Assembly: GCA_044238435.1 (NCBI GenBank)
Contig: JBIIDH010000008.1
Span: 1 to 55,910 of the forward strand
Length of the DNA: 55,910 bases
Origin: VFMC01 sp044238435
GTDB taxonomy: Bacteria; Actinomycetota; Acidimicrobiia; Acidimicrobiales; Ilumatobacteraceae
Direction: 5' to 3'
In this document: piece after piece, positions 14,881-23,321 of the stretch
Layout: each line of letters opens with the position of its first letter
How positions within the stretch are numbered: position 1 is the stretch's first letter
Program-made: the position numbers and the translations under genes
Notes under the pieces: model-generated
Seen by the model: the letters and a program-made list of their open reading frames with translations, nothing else
Told to the model about the DNA's origin: nothing
Databases searched by the model: none

Positions 14881-17253
14881 ATGGCCACCTACACCCCGGG
14901 CTCTCGCCGTACCTCCGCCAAACCGGCCAGCAAGCCAGCTGGCAAGTCGGCTGGCAAGTCGGCTGGCGGCGCGTCGAAGGGCAAGGTCCCCGCCGCGCCC
15001 GAGCCCGCGGGGCCGCGCATCGAGTTCGTGGGTCTCGGGCTCATCGTCGCCGGGGTCCTGCTGGGTCTGGCCGTCTACTTCGACGTCGCTGGCCCCCTCG
15101 GCCGGGGTGTCGAGACCCTGCTCGGATGGTTCACCGGGATCGGTCGTTTCGTCGTGCCGATCGCGCTCGTGGGCGTCGGTGCGGCGTTGGTGCACCAGGG
15201 CCGTAGCGACAACCCGCGGCGTCTGCTCGTCGGCTGGGCGGTCATCGCCGCCGCCGTCCTGGGCCTGCTGCACGTGGTGCGCGGTCCCGAGAAGTTCTTC
15301 GGTGGGTTCGGGGCGTTCGACAGCGCCGGTGGCTGGTTGGGCGCCCTGGTGGGCGAGCCGCTACGCCGCCTCATCGGTTCGGTGGGCGCCGTGGTGGTGT
15401 TCGTCGCGCTGGTACTGGTGGGCGTGGTACTGGTCACCGGCTCCACCGTGAAGGGCCTGGCCCAGCAGACCGCCGCACCTCTCGGCCGCGCCGCCCGGCG
15501 GGCACGCACCGCCATCGACGACATCGCCACCCTGAAGAGCGAGCGCGACACCGCCGAGCACACCCGACCGATGCCGTCGCTGTACGACTCGGCCGACGAC
15601 GGCATGTGGGACGAACCGGCAGCGGCCAAGCGGACCAAGCCTGCGAAGAAGAAGGCGCCGCCTGTGTTCGACCTCGAGGCCATCGAGAGCGCCGAGCAGA
15701 CCTCGCTCGACCTCGGACCCGGCGCCGAGCGCGGGCCGTGGTCGTTGCCGCCGGGCAACTACCTGCTGCGCAGCGAGGCCCAGACCATCAACAAAGCCGA
15801 GGTCGAGGCGCGCGGCCGCACCCTGGTCGAGTCGCTCGCCTCGCACGGGGTCGAGACCAAGTTGCTCGGCCAGACGGTGGGTCCCACCGTCACCCGCTAC
15901 GAACTCGAACTCGGGTCGGGCGTGAAGGTGGCGCGCATCACCAGCCTCAACCGCGACATCGCCTACGCCATGGCGGCCACCGACGTGCGCATCCTGGCCC
16001 CCATCCCGGGCAAGTCGGCCATTGGTGTCGAGGTGCCCAACCACACGCGCCAATTGGTGGCGCTGGGCGACATCATGTCGTCGACCGAGGCCAAGGTGGC
16101 CAACCACCCGCTCGACGTGGCCGTGGGCAAAGACATCGCCGGTCGCTCGGTGTTCCTCAACCTCGCCACCACGCCGCACCTGCTCGTCGCGGGCGCCACC
16201 GGCGCCGGCAAGAGCAGCGGCATCAATTGCATCATCACCTCGCTGCTCATGCGCACCACGCCCGATCAGGTGAAGCTCATCCTCATCGATCCCAAGCAGG
16301 TCGAGATGGGTCAGTACAACCGGTTGCCGCATCTGCTCACCCAGCCGGTCACCAACCCGAAGAAGGCGGCCAACGCCCTGGCCTGGGCGGTGCGCGAGAT
16401 GGAGCGCCGGTACGACCTGCTGTTCGAGGTGGGCTTCCGCGACATCGGCGGCTACAACGCGGCGTTCGACCGTGGCGAACTGGTCACCGACCCGGCCGAG
16501 GCGTCGCCCGTCGGCGCCGACGGGGTGGAGGTCGTGAACCGCTTCGAGCGGATGCCGTACATCGTGGTGGTGGTCGACGAGTTGAACGACCTGATGATGG
16601 TGGCGGCCCGCGACGTGGAGGAGAGCATCACCCGCATCGCCCAGAAGGCGCGTGCGGTGGGCATCCACCTCATCGTCGCCACGCAGCGCCCCAGCGTGAA
16701 CGTCATCACCGGCGTCATCAAGGCCAACGTGCCGGCCCGCATGGCGTTCGCCGTGTCGTCGCTCACCGACAGCCGGGTCATCCTCGACCAGCCCGGCGCC
16801 GAGAAGCTGGTGGGCAAGGGCGACATGCTGCTGTTGCCCGGCAACTCGAACGTGTCGCAACGCATCCAGGGCGCGTTCGTCAGCGAGGAAGAGGTGCGCA
16901 AGGTCGTGGCCCACTGGCGTCGCCAGAGCCCCGAGCCCGTATACGTCAGCGGAGTCGAGGGCGACGAGGAAGGCTCCGGCGGTGGCTTGTTCAGCGGGGG
17001 CTCGACGGGTGGCGACGACGACGAGGACGAGGCGTTGATGCGGCAGGCCATCGAGTTGGTGGTACGTAGTCAACTCGGCAGCACATCGATGCTCCAGCGC
17101 AAGCTGAAGGTCGGCTTCGCTCGGGCCGGGCGCATCATGGACCTGCTCGAGCAACGCGGCATCGTCGGCCCCAGCGAGGGCTCCAAGGCCCGCGCCGTGC
17201 TGATGACGGTGGAGGAGTACGAACTGCTCCGCCAGGCCGACGACGGCCGCTGA
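14881..17253 (+). CDS. ftsK: DNA translocase FtsK/SpoIIIE
   Basis: A 790-residue septal DNA pump that clears chromosomes from the division plane. The N-terminus is basic and repetitive (ASKPAGKSAGKSAGG, from a 12-base tandem repeat). About four membrane helices follow (residues 42-200; for example LGLIVAGVLLGLAVYF), then a linker and the motor: KIDD-like LASHGVETKLLGQTVGPT, Walker A GATGAGKSS at about 438-446, Walker B YIVVVVDELNDL, and IVATQRPSVNVITG. The C-terminal gamma winged helix (SQLGSTSMLQRKLKVGFARA) reads DNA orientation sequences. The linker between helices and motor is short compared with E. coli FtsK, as in SpoIIIE-like proteins. Confidence 0.96.
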   Translation: MATYTPGSRRTSAKPASKPAGKSAGKSAGGASKGKVPAAPEPAGPRIEFVGLGLIVAGVLLGLAVYFDVAGPLGRGVETLLGWFTGIGRFVVPIALVGVGAALVHQGRSDNPRRLLVGWAVIAAAVLGLLHVVRGPEKFFGGFGAFDSAGGWLGALVGEPLRRLIGSVGAVVVFVALVLVGVVLVTGSTVKGLAQQTAAPLGRAARRARTAIDDIATLKSERDTAEHTRPMPSLYDSADDGMWDEPAAAKRTKPAKKKAPPVFDLEAIESAEQTSLDLGPGAERGPWSLPPGNYLLRSEAQTINKAEVEARGRTLVESLASHGVETKLLGQTVGPTVTRYELELGSGVKVARITSLNRDIAYAMAATDVRILAPIPGKSAIGVEVPNHTRQLVALGDIMSSTEAKVANHPLDVAVGKDIAGRSVFLNLATTPHLLVAGATGAGKSSGINCIITSLLMRTTPDQVKLILIDPKQVEMGQYNRLPHLLTQPVTNPKKAANALAWAVREMERRYDLLFEVGFRDIGGYNAAFDRGELVTDPAEASPVGADGVEVVNRFERMPYIVVVVDELNDLMMVAARDVEESITRIAQKARAVGIHLIVATQRPSVNVITGVIKANVPARMAFAVSSLTDSRVILDQPGAEKLVGKGDMLLLPGNSNVSQRIQGAFVSEEEVRKVVAHWRRQSPEPVYVSGVEGDEEGSGGGLFSGGSTGGDDDEDEALMRQAIELVVRSQLGSTSMLQRKLKVGFARAGRIMDLLEQRGIVGPSEGSKARAVLMTVEEYELLRQADDGR

Positions 17254-17312
17254 CGAACGTCCGTGGGTGGCTGTGGCACACTGTTCGCCTGGTCGACAAG
17301 GGGGGTCCAGTG

Positions 17313-18245
17313 ATGGCTGAGTTGCGCGAGATCACGTCGGGGTTGCGGTTCCCGGAGGGACCGATCGCCATGCCCGACGGCAGCGTCGTGCTGGTGGAGA
17401 TGTTCGGGCCGCGTATCACCCGCGTGCACCCCGACGGCACCAAGGAGACGGTCGCCGACATCGTCGGCGGGCCCAACGGCGCAGCCATCGGCCCTGACGG
17501 TGCGCTCTACCTGTGCAACAACGGCGGGTGCTTCACGCCCGTCGACATGGGCGATCTGCTGTTCCCGGGCCCGTTCGATCCGTCGCGCTACATCGGTGGC
17601 CGCATCCAGAGAGTCGACCTCGACACCGGTGCGGTGACCGACCTCTACACGCACTGCGACGGCCGCGCGCTGCGGGCGCCGAACGACCTCGTGTTCGACG
17701 CCCACGGTGGGTTCTGGTTCACCGATCACGGCATCCGCGACGGCGCCGCCCGCACCAGCGACCTCACCAGCATCTACTACGCCAAGGCCGACGGTAGCTC
17801 CATCACCGAGGTGGTGCACCCGGTGGAGGGCCCCAACGGCATCGGCCTGTCGCCCGACGGTTCGATGCTGTACTGGGCAGAGACGCACAGCGGCCGCGTG
17901 TTCCAGCGCCGCGTCGCCTCGCCCGGTGTGCTCGAGCCCGCCGCTCCGGTCGACCCATCGGTGGTGTTGGCCGGTCTGCCCGGCTACCAACTGCTCGACT
18001 CGCTGGCGGTCGACGGCGAGGGCAACGTGTGCGTGGCCACGCTGGTGAACGGTGGCATCACGGTCATCACGCCTCATGGCGAGATGAGCCACATCGCCAC
18101 CGGCGACCTGCTCACCACCAACATCTGCTTCGGCGACAACGACGGCAGCGGCGAGTACCGCGACGCCTACATCACGGTGTCGGGCACCGGCAAGCTGCTG
18201 CACATGCGCTGGCCGAACCGGGGCCTGCGGCTGAACTACCTGTAG
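17313..18245 (+). CDS. SMP-30/gluconolactonase family protein
   Basis: A 310-residue six-bladed beta-propeller of the SMP-30/gluconolaconase/LRE-like group. Metal-site residues can be placed by motif: Glu in LRFPEGPIAMPDG, Asn in RAPNDLVFDAHGGFWFTDHG, Asn in VEGPNGIGLSPDG, and Asp in LLDSLAVDGEGNVCVAT. These enzymes hydrolyse lactones, often sugar lactones; the actual substrate is unknown. No signal peptide is seen, so it is cytoplasmic. The ATG at 17313 was chosen over the GTG at 17310 because it lies 7 bases after the AAGGGGGG ribosome-binding site (17298-17305). It sits alone between ftsK and rimO. Confidence 0.88.
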   Translation: MAELREITSGLRFPEGPIAMPDGSVVLVEMFGPRITRVHPDGTKETVADIVGGPNGAAIGPDGALYLCNNGGCFTPVDMGDLLFPGPFDPSRYIGGRIQRVDLDTGAVTDLYTHCDGRALRAPNDLVFDAHGGFWFTDHGIRDGAARTSDLTSIYYAKADGSSITEVVHPVEGPNGIGLSPDGSMLYWAETHSGRVFQRRVASPGVLEPAAPVDPSVVLAGLPGYQLLDSLAVDGEGNVCVATLVNGGITVITPHGEMSHIATGDLLTTNICFGDNDGSGEYRDAYITVSGTGKLLHMRWPNRGLRLNYL

Positions 18246-18249
18246 CGGT

Positions 18250-18255
18250 TAGCCT
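18250..18255 (+). promoter_or_regulatory. Putative -10 element for leaderless rimO
   Basis: TAGCCT ends 7 bases before the rimO ATG at 18263 in a 17-base gap after the SMP-30 stop codon. No ribosome-binding site is visible. Confidence 0.45.
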
Positions 18256-18262
18256 GCAGGCC

Positions 18263-19537
18263 ATGGGGCAGCAGTTCTACGTCGAGACCTTGGGCTGCCC
18301 GAAGAACCAGGTCGACAGCGACAAGATCATCGGCACCCTGCTGGCCGACGGCATGACCGCCACCGACGACCCCGCTGCCGCCGACCTGGTGGTGGTGAAC
18401 ACCTGCGCCTTCATCGAAGACGCGCGGCGCGAGAGCATCGACACCATCTTGGCCCTCGACGACAAGCGCCGCGACGGCGCGCGCCTGGTGGTGACCGGGT
18501 GCATGGCCGAGCGGTACGGTGCCGAACTCGCCGAGGCTCTGCCCGAGGTCGATCAGGTGGCCGGGTTCGGGGTGCCCGTCACGCTGGCCGCCAAGCCGGG
18601 AAAACGCTCCATCGCGGTCAGCGCTGCGCCCATCCCGTCGTTCGATCTGCTGAACCTGCCGCGACCCAAGGCCACGGCGCCGTGGGCGTACGTGAAGATC
18701 GCCGAGGGCTGCGACCGCACGTGTGGGTTCTGCGCCATCCCGTCGTTCCGTGGCCCGCAGCGCAGCCGCGACATCGACGCCATCCTGGCCGAGGTCGACC
18801 AGCTCGAGGCGCGCGAGATCGTGCTGGTGGCGCAAGACCTCGCCAGCTACGGCAAGGACCGTCCCGACGAACTGGGTGCGGGATCCATCGTGCCGCTTGT
18901 GCGCGCCGTGTCGGCCCGGGTGCCGTGGACCAGGTTGCTGTACCTGTATCCGAGCGATCTCAGCGACGACCTCATCGACGCCATCTGCGACACCGGTGTG
19001 CCCTACTTCGACCTGTCGCTGCAGCACGTCAGCAAGCCGCTGCTGCGGCGCATGCGCCGCTGGGGCGACGGCGACCGGTTCCTGCGCCGTATTGCCGACA
19101 TCCGCGACCGCGAGCCCGAGGCAGCGTTCCGCAGCAACTTCATCGTTGGCTACCCCGGCGAGACCGAGGCCGATCACGACGAACTGCTGCGCTTCGTGGA
19201 GGAAGCCGAACTCGACTGGTGCGGGTTCTTCGCCTACTCACCCGAGGAGGGTACGCACGCCTACACCCTCGATGGGGCGGTCGACCCACGGCTGATGAAC
19301 GAGCGCCTCGCCGAACTGCGCGAGATGCAGGACGACATCACGGCGCGGCGGCGCGACGCGCTCATCGGCGCCACGCTCACCGTGCTGGTCGACGAACCCG
19401 GTGAGGCACGTACTCATCGCGAGGCCCCCGAGATCGACGGCGTGGTGGAGGTTCCGCACCACCTGCCCGTCGGCGAGTTCGTGGAGATCGTCGTCACCGA
19501 CGCGATGGGCCCCGACCTCGTGGGGGAGGAGGCCTGA
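18263..19537 (+). CDS. rimO: Ribosomal protein S12 methylthiotransferase
   Basis: RimO, 424 residues, a radical-SAM enzyme that methylthiolates an aspartate of ribosomal protein S12. The N-terminal MTTase domain starts FYVETLGCPKNQVDSDK and has cysteines in VVNTCAFI and VTGCMAERYG for the auxiliary cluster. The radical-SAM cluster motif CDRTCGFC is at residues 150-157, followed by PSFRGPQRSR. The TRAM domain is at the C-terminus (LIGATLTVLVDEPG to FVEIVVTDAMGPDLVG). The ETLGCPKNQVDSD signature favours RimO over MiaB. The coding frame is open upstream, but the ATG at 18263 gives the correct family N-terminus. pgsA follows after 2 bases. Confidence 0.95.
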   Translation: MGQQFYVETLGCPKNQVDSDKIIGTLLADGMTATDDPAAADLVVVNTCAFIEDARRESIDTILALDDKRRDGARLVVTGCMAERYGAELAEALPEVDQVAGFGVPVTLAAKPGKRSIAVSAAPIPSFDLLNLPRPKATAPWAYVKIAEGCDRTCGFCAIPSFRGPQRSRDIDAILAEVDQLEAREIVLVAQDLASYGKDRPDELGAGSIVPLVRAVSARVPWTRLLYLYPSDLSDDLIDAICDTGVPYFDLSLQHVSKPLLRRMRRWGDGDRFLRRIADIRDREPEAAFRSNFIVGYPGETEADHDELLRFVEEAELDWCGFFAYSPEEGTHAYTLDGAVDPRLMNERLAELREMQDDITARRRDALIGATLTVLVDEPGEARTHREAPEIDGVVEVPHHLPVGEFVEIVVTDAMGPDLVGEEA

Positions 19538-19539
19538 CC

Positions 19540-20091
19540 ATGCCCGTCGATCCGTCGGCCATCGCCACCTGGGCCAACCTCGTCACCATCAGCCGCTTCC
19601 TCGTCGCGCCGCTGGTGTTCTGGATGTTCCCCGACGGCCCGCAGGGTTCGTGGCCGGCGTTCCTGCTGTGGTTCGTACTGTGCGTGAGCGACGGCATCGA
19701 CGGCTGGCTGGCGCGGCGGCACGGCACCACCACGCTCGGCACCTTCCTCGACCCGCTGGCCGACAAGGTGCTGGTGCTCGGGGCGATGTTCACCCTGGTG
19801 AGCCGCAACATGTTCTGGATCGTGCCGGTGGTCGTCATCGCTGTTCGCGAGTTGATCATCAGCCTCTACCGCTCGTTCGTGGGGGCCAAGGGCATCAGCG
19901 TGCCGGCCAGCAAGTTGGCGAAGTGGAAGACGGTCACCCAGCAGCTGTCGGTGGGCTTCGCCATCGCGCCGCTCACGAGCATGGACGCGAAGTGGCTGTG
20001 GAACGGGCTGCTGTGGGTATCGGTGGCGCTGGCGCTGGTGAGCGCCGGGCAGTACTTCTGGCGAGCCCGCGCGGCGGCCCATGCGGTGTGA
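19540..20091 (+). CDS. pgsA: CDP-diacylglycerol--glycerol-3-phosphate 3-phosphatidyltransferase
   Basis: A 183-residue integral membrane CDP-alcohol phosphatidyltransferase. The family motif is intact: SDGIDGWLARRHGTTTLGTF followed by LDPLADK, that is DGxxxxxAR(x8)G(x3)D(x3)D. It starts ANLVTISRFLVAPLVFW, typical of PgsA, which makes phosphatidylglycerophosphate on the way to phosphatidylglycerol and cardiolipin. Several hydrophobic helices are present. The ribosome-binding site GGGGGAGGAGG lies inside the end of rimO. Its last 11 bases overlap cinA. In mycobacteria a pgsA paralogue sits in the same neighbourhood, downstream of ftsK. Confidence 0.93.
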   Translation: MPVDPSAIATWANLVTISRFLVAPLVFWMFPDGPQGSWPAFLLWFVLCVSDGIDGWLARRHGTTTLGTFLDPLADKVLVLGAMFTLVSRNMFWIVPVVVIAVRELIISLYRSFVGAKGISVPASKLAKWKTVTQQLSVGFAIAPLTSMDAKWLWNGLLWVSVALALVSAGQYFWRARAAAHAV

Positions 20092-21382
20092 CGTCGTCGC
20101 CGTCGGCACCGAACTGCTGCTCGGCCAGATCGTCGACACCAACTCGTCGTGGATCGGCGAGCAGTTGGCGATGAACGGCATCGACTCGCTGCTGCAGGTG
20201 AAGGTGGGCGACAACCTGGCCCGCATCGAAGCGGTGTTCCGCCGGGCGCTGGCCGAGGCCGATGCGGTCATCGTGTGCGGCGGTCTCGGCCCCACCCACG
20301 ACGACCTCACCCGTGAGGCCATCGCCGCGGTGATGGGCGTCGGTCTGCACCACGACGACGAGGTGGCGGCGGTGATCAGCGAATTGTTCGCCGCCCGTGG
20401 CCGCTACATGGCGCCGAACAACCTGCGCCAGGCCCAGGTTCCCGACGGGGCCACCGTCATCGCGCAGACCCGCGGTACGGCGCCCGGGCTCATCTGCCCG
20501 GTCTCTGTCGACGGGGTGGAGAAGGTGATGTACGCCGTACCGGGCGTGCCGCACGAGATGAAGGACATGCTCGAGCGGGCGGTGCTGCCCGATCTGCGTC
20601 GGCGTGCCGGTGAAGCGTCGGCGATCGTCAGTCGCACGCTGCGCACCTGGGGAGAGAGCGAGAGCGCGCTCAACGAACGACTCGAACCGGTCATCGCCGC
20701 ACTCGACGCCCATCACGAGGCGCACGGCTCGGGTGTCACCCTGGCGTTCCTGGCCAGCGGATGGGAGGGCATCAAGGTGCGCCTCACCGCGAAGGCACCC
20801 ACGGTGGATGCCGCCGAGGCGCTGCTGGCACCCGTGGAGGCCGATGTGCGCGCCATCGTGGGCGACCAGGTGTTCGGCGTCGACGACGACACGATGGAGT
20901 CGGTGGTGCTGGGCCTGCTGCGCGACCAGGGTCTCATGCTCGGCGTGGCCGAGTCGGTCACCGGTGGCCTGGTGTCTGGCCGCATCACCGCCGTGCCCGG
21001 TGCCAGCCAAACGTTCCGGGGGTGCATCGTCAGTTACGCGAGCGAGGTGAAGTTCGAACTGCTCGGCGTGCCCGAGGGTCCGGTGGTGAACGAGACCACC
21101 GCTGCCGCAATGGCTGAAGGCGTGTGCCGGGTACTGGGCAGCGACGTGGGCCTGGCGCTCACCGGGGTGGCCGGCCCTGCCGAGCAGGACGGGATGCCGG
21201 TGGGCACGCTGTGCGTCGGGGTGAGCCTGCCCGATGCTGGGACTGCCGGCCGTCGAACGCTCACCCGTACCCTGCGCCTGCCGGGGCAGCGCGATCAGAT
21301 GCGCCAGATGAGCGTCATCAGCGCGCTCGACCTGCTGCGCCGCGAACTGCTCGCCGGACCGGGTGCCGCACCGCGCCAGTAG
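20081..21382 (+). CDS. cinA: CinA-like competence/damage-inducible protein
   Basis: A 433-residue two-domain protein. The N-terminal MoCF-like domain (VAVGTELLLGQIVDTNSSWI, then VIVCGGLGPTHDDLTREA) is a pyrophosphatase-type module. The C-terminal domain (about residues 275-420: LMLGVAESVTGGLVSGRITA, SYASEVKFELLGV, GLALTGVAGPAEQDGMPVG) is the PncC-type nicotinamide-mononucleotide deamidase, placing it in NAD salvage. The gene overlaps the end of pgsA by 11 bases and is followed after 12 bases by a tRNA gene, with which it may be cotranscribed. Confidence 0.94.
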   Translation: MRCDVVAVGTELLLGQIVDTNSSWIGEQLAMNGIDSLLQVKVGDNLARIEAVFRRALAEADAVIVCGGLGPTHDDLTREAIAAVMGVGLHHDDEVAAVISELFAARGRYMAPNNLRQAQVPDGATVIAQTRGTAPGLICPVSVDGVEKVMYAVPGVPHEMKDMLERAVLPDLRRRAGEASAIVSRTLRTWGESESALNERLEPVIAALDAHHEAHGSGVTLAFLASGWEGIKVRLTAKAPTVDAAEALLAPVEADVRAIVGDQVFGVDDDTMESVVLGLLRDQGLMLGVAESVTGGLVSGRITAVPGASQTFRGCIVSYASEVKFELLGVPEGPVVNETTAAAMAEGVCRVLGSDVGLALTGVAGPAEQDGMPVGTLCVGVSLPDAGTAGRRTLTRTLRLPGQRDQMRQMSVISALDLLRRELLAGPGAAPRQ

Positions 21383-21394
21383 ATTGGCGGCAAC

Positions 21395-21467
21395 GCCTCC
21401 GTAGCTCAACGGATAGAGCAGCGGGTTTCTACCCCGTTGGTTGGGAGTTCGAGTCTCTCCGGGGGCA
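21395..21467 (+). tRNA. tRNA-Arg (anticodon UCU)
   Basis: The 73-base cloverleaf folds completely: acceptor GCCTCCG (21395-21401) pairs with CGGGGGC (21460-21466) with one G-U; D stem GCTC/GAGC; anticodon stem GCGGG/CCCGT with loop TTTCTAC, so the anticodon is TCT (21428-21430), reading AGA codons; T stem GGGAG/CTCTC around TTCGAGT. The discriminator is A21467. The following bases are CAC, so the CCA end is not encoded. It lies between cinA and the HtrA-like gene. Confidence 0.96.
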
Positions 21468-21492
21468 CACCAACCCATCGTCGGAGCACGCC

Positions 21493-22647
21493 ATGACCCC
21501 TCTGCCCCCGCCGCTACCCCCTCTGCCGCCGAGCACTGCACCCCAGCAGGCTGGCGCGCCGTCGCTGCCTCGGTGGCGCTGGCTGCTCGCCGCCGTGCTC
21601 GTAGCCCTGCCCGTTGGCCTCGCCGGTGGGTTCCTCGGCGCCCGCCTGGCCGACGACGACGTGGTGCCCAGCGCCGGTCAGCCCGTGTCGGTGGCGTCCG
21701 GCCCGTCGGGTTCGCCGAGCGATGGTTCGGTCGGCATCTCGCCCATCATCGACGCGGCCGCCATCGCCGCCGAGGTGGGGCCAAGCGTGGTCACCGTGGT
21801 GTCGCTGGTCGACGGTGCCGAGGTGGCCACCGGCAGCGGGGTCATCATCACCGCCGACGGCGAGGTGATCACGAACGAACACGTGGTGCGCGGCGCCGAC
21901 GAGGTGCGGGTGCGCCTGTCGGGCGAGACCGAACCCCGCACCGCTGCGGTGCTGGCCGCCGATCCGCCGAACGACCTGGCCCTGCTGCGTATCGATGGTG
22001 CCGGTTTCCGGCCCGCTGTCATCGCGGCGCCCGACGCCATCGCGGTCGGCGAACCGGTGGTGGCCATCGGGTTCGCGCTCGGTCTCGACGGTGCGGCGAC
22101 GGTGAGCACCGGAGTGGTGTCGGCGCTCGAGCGCACGTTGCTCACCGAGGACGGCGCGCTCGGCGGACTGGTGCAGACCGATGCGCCCATCTCGTCGGGC
22201 AACTCGGGCGGCCCACTGGTGAACGCTCGGGGTGAGGTGGTGGGCATCAACACCGCCGTGGCCACCATCAGCGCCGGCACCGCCACCAACGTGGGGTTCG
22301 CCATCTCGGCCCGCGATCTCATCGACGAGATCGACGCGCTCCGCCGCCGGTCGCAGGGCGACGAACTGGTCGAGGGCTTCCTCGGGGTAGCCATCGAGAA
22401 CCGTACCGACGGTGGTTCCGGGGCCCTCATCACCGAGGTGTCGACCGACAGCCCCGCCGAGGTGGCGGGCATCGAGGTGGGCGACATCGTGGTGGCGGCC
22501 GACGGCCGGGTCATCAACGGCCAGGGTGGCCTCATCGCCCGTATCCGCGACAGCGAGCCGGGTGCCGAGTTCACCCTCACCATCTTGCGCGATGGCGAGC
22601 GCATCGAGCGCACCGCCACTCTGGCCGAACGCACGAATCAGGGCTGA
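21493..22647 (+). CDS. HtrA/DegP-like membrane-anchored serine protease with PDZ domain
   Basis: A 384-residue trypsin-like protease. A proline-rich cytoplasmic N-terminus (TPLPPPLPPLPPS) precedes one membrane helix (WLLAAVLVALPVGLAGGFLG, about 36-56), so the catalytic part faces outside. The triad is visible: His in ITNEHVVRG, Asp in PPNDLALLRID and Ser in ISSGNSGGPLVN. The C-terminal PDZ domain runs from VEGFLGVAIENRT to EFTLTILRDG. This is the actinobacterial HtrA/PepD type, acting in envelope protein quality control. The ATG at 21493 starts 25 bases after the tRNA gene with GGAG upstream; the longer open frame runs through the tRNA and is not coding. Confidence 0.92.
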   Translation: MTPLPPPLPPLPPSTAPQQAGAPSLPRWRWLLAAVLVALPVGLAGGFLGARLADDDVVPSAGQPVSVASGPSGSPSDGSVGISPIIDAAAIAAEVGPSVVTVVSLVDGAEVATGSGVIITADGEVITNEHVVRGADEVRVRLSGETEPRTAAVLAADPPNDLALLRIDGAGFRPAVIAAPDAIAVGEPVVAIGFALGLDGAATVSTGVVSALERTLLTEDGALGGLVQTDAPISSGNSGGPLVNARGEVVGINTAVATISAGTATNVGFAISARDLIDEIDALRRRSQGDELVEGFLGVAIENRTDGGSGALITEVSTDSPAEVAGIEVGDIVVAADGRVINGQGGLIARIRDSEPGAEFTLTILRDGERIERTATLAERTNQG

Positions 22648-22764
22648 CACACCGGCTGATCGGCCCGTTCGGGAGGGAATGGTGCAATCGTGCCCTACCC
22701 TTGGACAACGGTCCGCACGGGCCACGACCTGCCCGCCGGCCGTTCCCACTCAGTGAGGTCATGC

Positions 22765-23295
22765 GTGAAGTTCAAGAAGGGTGACACGGTCATCTACCCC
22801 CAGCACGGTGCGTGCCTCGTCATGGGCACGAAGAAGATGGAAGCCTTCGGCTCCACGCAGGAGTACCTCATCTTGCGCACCGTCATCAACGAGATGACCC
22901 TGTCGGTGCCCACCGCCAAGGCGGCCGAGGTGGGCGTCCGCCCGCCCGTGTCGGCCGACGAGTTGGAAGACCTCGTGTCGGTGCTGTCGAAGCCCGATCC
23001 GCGTGTGCCCAGCAACTGGAGTCGGCGGTTCAAGAACCACCAGGAGAAGTTGAAGAGCGGCGACGTGTACCAAGTGGCCGAAGTGGTGCGCAACCTCGCT
23101 GCCCGTAACCGCGACGCTTCGCTGTCGGCGGCCGAGCGCACGATGTACGACCGGGCCCGCATCAACCTCATCAGCGAGATCGCCCCAGCGTTGAAGGTGA
23201 GCGCGGAGGAGGCCGAGAAGTTCCTCGACGAGGCGCTCGCCAAGGGTGTGCTGAAGCCTGCCAAGGCCGAGCCCGCCGCCAAGAAGAAGGCCTGA
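22765..23295 (+). CDS. carD: CarD family RNA polymerase-binding regulator
   Basis: A 176-residue CarD. The N-terminal RNAP-interaction (Tudor-like) domain begins KFKKGDTVIYPQHGACLV and contains the MTLSVPTAKAAEVGVRPP strand. The helical DNA-binding C-terminal domain has SNWSRRFKNHQEKLKSGD and NRDASLSAAERTMYDRAR, with the conserved Trp that wedges the promoter minor groove. It ends in a Lys/Ala tail. CarD stabilises open complexes at housekeeping promoters. The start is the GTG at 22765, preceded by TGAGG; the ATG at 22761 is out of frame. The 117-base gap upstream (22648-22764) holds a possible -10 TACCCT at 22696-22701. Confidence 0.95.
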   Translation: MKFKKGDTVIYPQHGACLVMGTKKMEAFGSTQEYLILRTVINEMTLSVPTAKAAEVGVRPPVSADELEDLVSVLSKPDPRVPSNWSRRFKNHQEKLKSGDVYQVAEVVRNLAARNRDASLSAAERTMYDRARINLISEIAPALKVSAEEAEKFLDEALAKGVLKPAKAEPAAKKKA

Positions 23296-23309
23296 CCTCC
23301 CGCGCGATC

Positions 23310-23315
23310 TACAGT
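23310..23315 (+). promoter_or_regulatory. Putative -10 element for leaderless glutamine synthetase-like gene
   Basis: TACAGT ends 6 bases before the ATG at 23322 in a 26-base gap after carD. No Shine-Dalgarno sequence is seen. Confidence 0.45.
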
Positions 23316-23321
23316 CCAGGC

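Noticed and set aside
21124..21492. In-frame N-terminal extension of the HtrA-like protease upstream of 21493
   Set aside because: It would run through the tRNA-Arg gene and part of cinA; the ATG at 21493 gives the expected proline-rich cytoplasmic start and membrane helix.
22761..22763. ATG just before the carD start
   Set aside because: Out of frame with CarD; the GTG at 22765 gives the conserved KFKKGDTVIYP start.
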